Origin: JAIPEI01 sp041685835
GTDB taxonomy: Bacteria; Desulfobacterota; DSM-4660; Desulfatiglandales; HGW-15
Assembly: GCA_041685835.1 (NCBI GenBank)
Contig: JAWLEX010000115.1
Span: 1-9,677, forward strand
DNA length: 9,677 bases
Reading direction: 5' to 3'
The notes beneath the pieces were generated by a model. The model searched no databases. It was not told where the DNA came from and worked only from the letters and a program-made list of their open reading frames with translations. Shown here piece after piece: positions 1 through 4,797 of the stretch (positions within the stretch are counted from its first letter, which is position 1; the number at the start of each line of letters is the position of its first letter). Made by a program: the position numbers and the translations under genes.

Positions 1-74
1 TCCATAGACCCCGGAGTCTTCCTTCACACAGAGGTAGACATCAAGCTTTTCGTGTCAAGTATCATTTTATTCTC

Positions 75-104
75 TTTCGATCCCGATCCCGATTTCGATT
101 TCGA
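75..104. repeat. Five-unit TYYCGA hexamer tandem array
   Basis: Five head-to-tail 6-base units read TTTCGA, TCCCGA, TCCCGA, TTTCGA, TTTCGA. All match TYYCGA, with C/T changes only at units' positions 2 and 3. The array lies in the gene-free first 192 bases, 88 bases before the transposase frame. I see no convincing promoter, RNA or other feature in positions 1-192. It may be a degenerate microsatellite or a tandem protein-binding site; the sequence does not decide. Confidence 0.8.
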
Positions 105-192
105 TTATGCTAACATCAACACTTCTTGTTTTTTCTGACAGCTTTTCAGGAGTAAGACACTAAACGCGATCCTCTACCGCTTTCCTTTCGGC

Positions 193-1404
193 ATGGATGC
201 AAGCGTGATCAAGAAGCGTTTCAACGCCCTGAAACCACACTTGGATGAGCGCATGGTACGGCTTGTCGCCGCGGCAGAGGCCAAAGTGCTGGGTCACGGC
301 GGGATAACTACGGTTTCAAGGGCCATGGGCCTTTCCCGAAACACGGTCGCCCGGGGCATGGAGGAATTGGAAAGTATTCCCGCCCCTCCTGCCCGGCGGA
401 CTCGCCGGCACGGCGGAGGCCGGAGGCGAGAGGTCGAAAAGGACCTCACCTTGATGCGGGACCTGGAATGCCTCATGGAACCCCTGATTCGCGGAGGATC
501 TTCATCCCCCCTCCAGTGGACATGCAAAAGCCTGCGAAGGCTGGCGGATGAGCTGAAGGCGCGCGGGCACACCACTAGTCATCGCATGGTGGGCGAACTT
601 CTTCATGAAATGGGCTATCGTTTTCAGGCGCGGAAGCAGGTCCCGGGAGGTGCTTCTCGTCTTAAAAGGCATGCATGGTTTGAACGAATTCATCAGTGCA
701 TCGAAGGCTTTCACCAGGAAGGGCTGCCCGTGATCTACGTGGTGATGCAAAAGAGGGGGCTTGTTTACCGCAGCAGGAGGCATGACAGCGGGCCCTCCTT
801 CCACGGGGTGCCGGAAAAGCCTGTGGCCAACCTTCTCGATGCGCCCGAAAGTCGAGGTGCGCCCTTAGAAACCGCACCGGATGAAAACCGTTTCTCCAAA
901 TGGATTCCCATAGGGGCGGACCGCAGCAGCTTGGCAATCGCCGTGGAGAGTATCCGCCGCTGGTGGATGTCCATGGGGTCTCCAGCGTCTCCGGAAGCCG
1001 ATGCTCTGCTGGTTACGGCCGATGGTGCAGGCGGTGGTATTTACTGCACCGGCTCATGGAAGGAGGAACTTCAGAGGTTTGCCAATGAGTCCGGATTATC
1101 CCTCACCGTACTTCACCTTCCCTCCGGGATGTGCAAATGGAACAGAATCGAGGACCGTTACGTTTCCTGCATCCGCCAGGAATGGTATAAAGGCCCATGC
1201 ACGGAATATAGGGTGATCGTGAACGTGATTGCCGCTGGAAAGGCCGTCAACCCATGCGAGGATCTGTGCCCACCCGGGGCCCCTTTCTTAGAAGACGATC
1301 GAAAACGACCCGGAAACAAACCGCAAAATCCGTGTCTTCGGAATAAGTATGAAAACGAGGCGTGGGGCTTCACCCTGGATCCTCGGCCCCGAAAAGCGCA
1401 TTGA
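193..1404 (+). CDS. ISAzo13-type transposase, probably catalytically inactive
   Basis: This 403-residue frame resembles the ISAzo13 family (DDE, RNase H-like transposases) almost end to end. The N-terminal helix-turn-helix lies around residues 36-60 (GGITTVSRAMGLSRNTVARG). The family block LQWTCKSLRRLADELKARGH lies at 107-126. The DDE core should carry VISVD, TADGGG and KWNxIE. Here the second Asp (D277, TADGAG) and the Glu (E320, KWNRIE) are present, but the first Asp is Val184 (VIYVVMQK, codon GTG at 742-744), which needs two base changes from an Asp codon. Residues 190-240 match the family poorly, while the extreme C-terminus (WGFTLDP) still resembles the family end (WNYTI-P). No stop or frameshift interrupts the frame. 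The ATG fits the family N-terminus, but no clear Shine-Dalgarno precedes it. I see no terminal inverted repeats. It is either a decaying insertion sequence or a retained DNA-binding protein. Family recognition is by memory of its motifs. Confidence 0.75.
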   Translation: MDASVIKKRFNALKPHLDERMVRLVAAAEAKVLGHGGITTVSRAMGLSRNTVARGMEELESIPAPPARRTRRHGGGRRREVEKDLTLMRDLECLMEPLIRGGSSSPLQWTCKSLRRLADELKARGHTTSHRMVGELLHEMGYRFQARKQVPGGASRLKRHAWFERIHQCIEGFHQEGLPVIYVVMQKRGLVYRSRRHDSGPSFHGVPEKPVANLLDAPESRGAPLETAPDENRFSKWIPIGADRSSLAIAVESIRRWWMSMGSPASPEADALLVTADGAGGGIYCTGSWKEELQRFANESGLSLTVLHLPSGMCKWNRIEDRYVSCIRQEWYKGPCTEYRVIVNVIAAGKAVNPCEDLCPPGAPFLEDDRKRPGNKPQNPCLRNKYENEAWGFTLDPRPRKAH

Positions 1405-1548
1405 TTGTTTTGTTCCATTTTTCCCGGTTAGCCGGCTTTGCCCTTGAATCCGCCGTAACGCTTCCTTCCGGAAAATCCTCCTGCATCCTTCCTTCTGCCG
1501 TCCTATAACCAGTTGATATTACATTGCTGTTTTCAGACCATCCGGCCC

Positions 1549-1566
1549 TTGTGCATTTTGGCACAT
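1549..1566. promoter_or_regulatory. Inverted repeat resembling a Rex operator, overlapping the -24 element
   Basis: TTGTGCATTTTGGCACAT contains perfect 5-base arms, TGTGC and GCACA, around a 6-base centre. The outer bases resemble the Rex consensus TTGTGAA-N4-TTCACAA, with mismatches mainly in the inner arms. Rex is an NADH-sensing repressor reported to control sat in Desulfovibrio. The repeat overlaps the -24 box of the putative sigma-54 promoter, so a bound repressor would block it. Part of the right arm is the promoter element TGGCAC itself, so the symmetry could be accidental. Confidence 0.35.
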
Positions 1567-1574
1567 TGCTTGCT
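1559..1574 (+). promoter_or_regulatory. Consensus sigma-54 (RpoN) -24/-12 promoter upstream of aprBA
   Basis: TGGCACATTGCTTGCT matches the RpoN consensus TGGCAC-N5-TTGCW exactly. The invariant GG (1560-1561) and GC (1572-1573) are separated by 10 bases as required, and a T precedes TGGCAC as in the extended consensus. The predicted transcription start is about A1585. Such promoters need an enhancer-binding protein acting upstream. Between 1405 and 1548 I see no strong dyad for one, only weak CCGG-TTAG-CCGG at 1424-1435. No comparably good sigma-70 promoter is visible for aprB, although TATATT occurs at 1703-1708 without a -35 partner. Confidence 0.6.
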
Positions 1575-1584
1575 GCTCACACAC

Positions 1585-1653
1585 ACAGTGAGGGAGGAGC
1601 ACATATCTCCACTGCGTCGCACGAAGCGTCCCCTTCGGCTGAAGGGGTTTTTT
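1585..1653 (+). ncRNA. Predicted ~69-base RpoN-dependent RNA or aprBA leader attenuator
   Basis: Counting 12 bases from the -12 element puts the start near A1585. The RNA would open at once with a bulged hairpin: CAGT (1586-1589) pairs with ACTG (1611-1614) and GGAG (1596-1599) with CTCC (1607-1610), with a CACATAT loop and a purine bulge at 1590-1595. A short linker then leads to the terminator stem and U6 tail. A 5' hairpin plus a 3' Rho-independent terminator is typical small-RNA architecture. No ATG start is present inside, so a leader peptide is not supported. Readthrough would make it the leader of aprBA. Existence and start are inferred from sequence only, and I recognise no known RNA family. 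Confidence 0.4.
1630..1653 (+). terminator. Rho-independent terminator 103 bases upstream of aprB
   Basis: CCCCTTC (1630-1636) pairs perfectly with GAAGGGG (1641-1647) across a GGCT loop, followed by six Ts (1648-1653). It cannot serve the transposase cleanly, because it lies 225 bases past that stop codon. It sits only about 45 bases after the predicted sigma-54 start. It therefore ends a short RNA or conditionally blocks transcription into aprBA. Confidence 0.75.
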
Positions 1654-1719
1654 CCATTTAACGTCTTCCTCAAAGAAAGGGGGTAACCGGGTCAGTACGC
1701 CGTATATTCTTCTCTGATT

Positions 1720-1733
1720 TGAAACAGGTTTCA
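1720..1733. promoter_or_regulatory. Perfect inverted repeat just upstream of the aprB ribosome site
   Basis: TGAAAC (1720-1725) and GTTTCA (1728-1733) are exact complements around a 2-base AG centre. The element ends 11 bases before the aprB Shine-Dalgarno GGGAGG (1745-1750). As DNA it could be an operator; as RNA the 2-base loop makes a hairpin less likely. The spacing does not fit the TTGA-N6-TCAA sites of FNR/HcpR-type regulators. The regulator is unknown. Confidence 0.4.
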
Positions 1734-1756
1734 CATTATTTAACGGGAGGTTCAAC

Positions 1757-2200
1757 ATGCCTAGCTTTGTCATTACGGACAAATGTGACGGTTGTAAGGG
1801 GCAGGACAAAACCGCCTGTTTGTATATTTGCCCCAACGACCTTATGGCTTTGGATGCCGAAAAGATGAAAGCCTACAACCGCGAACCCGCCATGTGCTGG
1901 GAGTGTTATAACTGCGTCAAGATCTGCCCTCAGCAGGCCATTGATGTGAGAGGCTACGCCGATTTCATGCCGCTGGGCTCCAGTTGCGTACCGCTAAGGG
2001 GCTCGGAAGACATCATGTGGACTGTGAAGTTCCGGGATGGGAACGTCAAGCGATTCAAGTTCCCGATCCGAACGACACCGGAAGGAACGGCCCCCCCGGA
2101 CGGCGGTTTCGGCTTCGGTCCGGGGTCCTTGGACGACCAATTGCTGGGCACGGAGCCCGCCTCGCTGAAAGCCGATGAACTCTGGACACTTGGGAAATAA
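1757..2200 (+). CDS. aprB: Adenylylsulfate (APS) reductase beta subunit, AprB
   Basis: This is the electron-transfer subunit of cytoplasmic dissimilatory APS reductase. It carries electrons through two [4Fe-4S] clusters to the FAD of AprA. The ferredoxin-like domain has Cys10, Cys13, Cys21 and Cys25 and then Cys47, Cys50, Cys53 and Cys57, each last Cys followed by Pro. These are the eight ligands for two clusters; as in ferredoxins, each set of four supplies three ligands to one cluster and one to the other. Trp48, between the clusters and the flavin in the Archaeoglobus structure, is conserved (MCWEC). The remaining ~80 residues match the C-terminal tail that wraps around AprA. At 147 residues the length is usual. 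GGGAGG lies 6 bases before the ATG. The aprB-aprA order with a 17-base gap is the standard operon. No insertion, frameshift or missing ligand is seen. Confidence 0.97.
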   Translation: MPSFVITDKCDGCKGQDKTACLYICPNDLMALDAEKMKAYNREPAMCWECYNCVKICPQQAIDVRGYADFMPLGSSCVPLRGSEDIMWTVKFRDGNVKRFKFPIRTTPEGTAPPDGGFGFGPGSLDDQLLGTEPASLKADELWTLGK

Positions 2201-2202
2201 GA

Positions 2203-2214
2203 AAAGGAGGTGAT
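2203..2214 (+). promoter_or_regulatory. Extended ribosome binding site of aprA
   Basis: AAAGGAGGTGAT can pair with the 16S rRNA 3' end over 12 continuous bases, far more than the usual 4-6. The GGAGG core sits 7 bases before the aprA ATG at 2218. It fixes the start and implies very high translation of a protein known to be abundant in sulfate reducers. Confidence 0.9.
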
Positions 2215-2217
2215 ATT

Positions 2218-4179
2218 ATGCAGGAATTTCCTACTCGTGAAGTGAGCACGGACATTCTGATCATCGGCGGCGGTATGGCGGCAAGCGGTGCCGCGGTTGA
2301 GGCGGCGTACTGGGCCAAAAAGCACGGCCAGAAAGTGACCCTGGTGGACAAGGCCGCATTCGATCGAAGCGGGGCTGTGGCCATGGGGCTCTCCGCCATC
2401 AACCAGTACGTCGGGGATAATTCGCCGGTGGACTACCTGAGCTACGTGCAGCAGGACCTCATGGGGCTCTGCCGTCAGGACCTGGTTATGGACATTGCCC
2501 GCCACGTGAACAGCTCCGTGCACATGTTCGAAGGCTTCGGGCTTCCGATCTGGAAGGACGCCGAAGGGAAATACGTCCATGAAGGCCGATGGCAGCTCAT
2601 GATCAACGGGGAATCTTACAAGCTCATCCTGGCCGAGGCGGCCAAAAACGCCATGGCGACCCTGGGCGAGGACGGAGAAATCATCGAACGCGTGTTTGTG
2701 ACTCAGCTCCTCCTTGACGAGAACGACAAGGACCGCATTGCCGGTGCGGTGGGCATCAACGTTCGGGACCCCTATGAGTTTTACGTGTTCAAGTGCAAGG
2801 TGGCCCTGGTGGCGGCCGGCGGAGCCGTCCATGTCTTCCGGCCCAGATCGACGGGTGAAGGGTTGGGTCGGGCCTGGTATCCACCCTGGCAATCCGGGTC
2901 CAGCTCCGCACTTATGCAGATGGTCGGTGCGGAAATGACCTCTCAGGAGGTAATATTCATTCCGGCACGGTTCAAGGACGCCTATGGCCCGGTGGGTGCC
3001 TGGTTTCTGCTGTTCAAGGCCACCGCGACCTCCGCCAGCGGCACGAACTACATGGCCGAGGGCCTGCAGGAGGGCGGAGAGTTGCACAACTGGCTCCCGT
3101 ACGGTGCGGTCAAGCCCATCCCCACATGCCTTAGAAATCACCTGATGATGAGGGAGATGTACGTAAACGGCGACGGGCCAATCCTGATGCACACGGACAA
3201 GGCCATCGAGAAGATCGCGTCGGAATCTCCGGATGAGAAGACGAAGAAGAAAAAGCTGAAGGAACTCGAGGCAGAGGCCTGGGAGGATTTCCTGGACATG
3301 ACGATCAGCCAGGCCATGCTGTGGGCATCCAAGAATATCTATCCGGAACAGGGGCCTTCGGAAATTGCACCCTCCGAACCCTATTTCATCGGCTCCCACT
3401 CCGGGGCGTCCGGGGCGTGGTGCAGCGGACCCGAGGATCTCCAGACGGATGAGTCCAAGAGCGAATACTTCTGGGGCTACAATCGCATGAGCACGATCAA
3501 GGGCCTCTTCGCCGCAGGTGACGGGGTCGGCGATTCCAGCCACAAGTTCTCGTCGGGCTCCTTCACGGAAGGCCGGATCGCCGCCAAGGCGGCCGTCAAG
3601 TACTGCGTGGAGAACCCGGACATGCCGAAGGTCAGCGAAGCCAAGGTGAGCGAGCTCAAGAAAACGACCTATGCCCCGCTCCAGGTGTACGAGGACCACA
3701 AGGATTACTCCGTTCGGGACGAACATGTGGGGTACACCTATTCCGAAGAGATCAACCCCAACTACATCGACCCCAAGATGCTCATGTTCCGCATCCAGAA
3801 GATCATGGATGAGTACGCCGCGGGCTGGGGATCCCAGTACAACTGCAGCGCCACCACCCTGAACATCGCCCTGGAGTACTTGCGGTACTGCAAGGAGGAC
3901 CTCACCAAGGTGGCGGCCCGGGACATCCACGAGCTCATGCGTTACTGGGAGAATGTGCATCGCCTCAACATTGCTGAGGCCCACGTCCGGCACAAGCTCT
4001 TCCGCGAGGAGACGCGGTGGCCCGGTTACTACTACCGCTCGGATTTCTCAAAAATTGATGAAGAGGGTTGGGGAAATGTCTTTGCCAACTCCAAATACGA
4101 CCCCGAAAAGGACGAATGGGAAATGATCAAGCGGCCGAACATTCGATTCGTTAAGATCGAAAAGGTCGTGGGAATGTAA
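2218..4179 (+). CDS. aprA: Adenylylsulfate (APS) reductase alpha subunit, AprA
   Basis: AprA is the FAD-containing catalytic subunit that reduces adenosine 5'-phosphosulfate to sulfite and AMP in dissimilatory sulfate reduction. It belongs to the fumarate reductase/succinate dehydrogenase flavoprotein superfamily. The Rossmann FAD motif GGGMAASG is at residues 17-24, and VTLVDKA follows at 40-46. Family active-site segments are present: MGLSAIN (Asn62, probably the counterpart of Archaeoglobus Asn74), IPARF (Arg251, cf. Arg265) and GSHSG (His394, cf. His398). FAD-binding GLFAAGDGVGDSSHKFSSGS follows at 429-448. The 653-residue length is normal for the family. A Lys-rich stretch (341-348) lies in a helical region. 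Translation starts 17 bases after aprB, from an unusually strong ribosome site. A terminator follows the stop by 15 bases, so the operon is aprBA only. The electron-donating qmoABC and the APS-forming sat are not in this window. Residue equivalences are from memory. Confidence 0.98.
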   Translation: MQEFPTREVSTDILIIGGGMAASGAAVEAAYWAKKHGQKVTLVDKAAFDRSGAVAMGLSAINQYVGDNSPVDYLSYVQQDLMGLCRQDLVMDIARHVNSSVHMFEGFGLPIWKDAEGKYVHEGRWQLMINGESYKLILAEAAKNAMATLGEDGEIIERVFVTQLLLDENDKDRIAGAVGINVRDPYEFYVFKCKVALVAAGGAVHVFRPRSTGEGLGRAWYPPWQSGSSSALMQMVGAEMTSQEVIFIPARFKDAYGPVGAWFLLFKATATSASGTNYMAEGLQEGGELHNWLPYGAVKPIPTCLRNHLMMREMYVNGDGPILMHTDKAIEKIASESPDEKTKKKKLKELEAEAWEDFLDMTISQAMLWASKNIYPEQGPSEIAPSEPYFIGSHSGASGAWCSGPEDLQTDESKSEYFWGYNRMSTIKGLFAAGDGVGDSSHKFSSGSFTEGRIAAKAAVKYCVENPDMPKVSEAKVSELKKTTYAPLQVYEDHKDYSVRDEHVGYTYSEEINPNYIDPKMLMFRIQKIMDEYAAGWGSQYNCSATTLNIALEYLRYCKEDLTKVAARDIHELMRYWENVHRLNIAEAHVRHKLFREETRWPGYYYRSDFSKIDEEGWGNVFANSKYDPEKDEWEMIKRPNIRFVKIEKVVGM

Positions 4180-4194
4180 GCCCAAAGGGGAAAC

Positions 4195-4230
4195 GACCCC
4201 GGGCGCCGTCCAGCGCTCGGGGTCTTCTTT
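4195..4230 (+). terminator. Rho-independent terminator of aprBA
   Basis: GACCCCGGGCGC (4195-4206) pairs with GCGCTCGGGGTC (4213-4224), 12 pairs including one G-T wobble, around a 6-base CGTCCA loop. TTCTTT follows at 4225-4230. The stem is long and GC-rich and begins 15 bases after the aprA stop. It separates aprBA from the downstream genes. The remaining spacer up to 4383 holds a small GGAGGA-CT-TCCTCC dyad (4241-4254) and no clear promoter. Confidence 0.85.
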
Positions 4231-4383
4231 CAGAAACGGAGGAGGACTTCCTCCAATTGAGAACCCGGGGGGCGGCGGGACACGGATGCAGCGCGTGGGC
4301 TCTCGAAAAGCGGAATCCTGCAGTTTTGCACAAGGGCGAAGGTTTTGAATCTTGATCCATCACGGAAAGGAGGAATTGAAAGC

Positions 4384-4674
4384 ATGTCCGGAGACAAGGA
4401 GACGCCGCAATGCCCCCATTGCGGAATGCCCATGAAGAAATGGCAGACCCCGCAGGTGCCCTTTGGCGGGAGCACGACCTGGACGACGGATTTCCTGTAT
4501 GTCTGCTTCAACGACGAATGTACCTATTTTGTTCAAGGCTGGGATTGGATGTGGAACAAGTTTCATCGTTACGTGTCCTACCGGCACATGATGGATCCGG
4601 CGAGTGGAGAGACCAACCCCATCCCGGTCTCATCCTGCGAGAGCCTCAAAGAAGGGATCATCAAGGAGAGTTGA
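4384..4674 (+). CDS. Small aromatic-rich zinc-ribbon protein
   Basis: This predicted 96-residue soluble protein has Cys10-Pro-His-Cys13-Gly and Cys41-x4-Cys46. The CxxC-x27-CxxxxC spacing resembles Ogr/Delta-type zinc ribbons of phage activators and suggests one structural Zn(II). The stretch after the second pair (Tyr48 to His68) is exceptionally aromatic, with three Trp in QGWDWMWNKF followed by HRYVSYRH, and looks like a binding surface. The tail (72-96) is polar. The start at 4384 is chosen because AAAGGAGG (4366-4373) precedes it; an in-frame upstream ATG at 4345 lies before that site and has none of its own. It follows the aprBA terminator, so transcription with apr would need readthrough. 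A role as transcription regulator or maturation factor is conceivable but not shown. I do not recognise the exact family. Confidence 0.8.
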   Translation: MSGDKETPQCPHCGMPMKKWQTPQVPFGGSTTWTTDFLYVCFNDECTYFVQGWDWMWNKFHRYVSYRHMMDPASGETNPIPVSSCESLKEGIIKES

Positions 4675-4675
4675 G

Positions 4676-4723
4676 CCCTTTCACATCCTTCATCCCGCCC
4701 ATTTCCCGATCCCTCACCCCCCT
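4676..4723 (+). promoter_or_regulatory. C-rich, G-poor tract, possible Rho loading site
   Basis: Immediately after the zinc-ribbon stop, 27 of 48 bases are C and only 2 are G. This composition is typical of Rho utilisation sites and leaves the RNA unstructured. No U-tailed hairpin terminates the zinc-ribbon gene, so Rho-dependent termination before the Lon gene is plausible. No sequence consensus exists to confirm it. Confidence 0.3.
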
Positions 4724-4727
4724 GTGC

Positions 4728-4773
4728 GGCTCACCGTGAGCCTGCAAGGCATTCGGCATCCCTGCCTGCCGAA
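4728..4773 (+). promoter_or_regulatory. Two tandem perfect hairpins/dyads ahead of the Lon gene
   Basis: GGCTCAC (4728-4734) and GTGAGCC (4736-4742) form a near-continuous palindrome. Ten bases later TTCGGCA (4752-4758) pairs with TGCCGAA (4767-4773) around an 8-base loop. Both have 7-base exact arms. The second ends 11 bases before the Shine-Dalgarno AAAGGAGG (4785-4792) of the Lon gene. The first is operator-like in symmetry. No T-tract follows either, so they are not intrinsic terminators. They could regulate this protease at the DNA or RNA level. Confidence 0.45.
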
Positions 4774-4797
4774 GAGACGCGCGCAAAGGAGGGGCCC

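Noticed and set aside
1424..1435. CCGG-TTAG-CCGG as a transposase terminator or enhancer site
   Set aside because: Four-base arms with no T-tract are expected by chance in GC-rich DNA.
1719..1734. TTGA...TCAC as an FNR/HcpR-type site
   Set aside because: The half-sites are 8 bases apart instead of 6 and the right half is TCAC, so it was kept only as an unassigned dyad.
2945..2956. CAGGAGGTAATATT as an internal ribosome site within aprA
   Set aside because: No start codon at suitable spacing opens a plausible protein, and it lies within conserved aprA codons.
1954..3993. A 679-codon open frame on the minus strand opposite aprA
   Set aside because: It lies antisense to an unmistakable aprA and aprB. 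Long antisense frames arise from GC-rich codon bias, and its translation has no recognisable domain.
4345..4383. Upstream in-frame ATG extending the zinc-ribbon protein by 13 residues
   Set aside because: The strong AAAGGAGG at 4366-4373 lies after this ATG and serves the ATG at 4384. No ribosome site precedes 4345.
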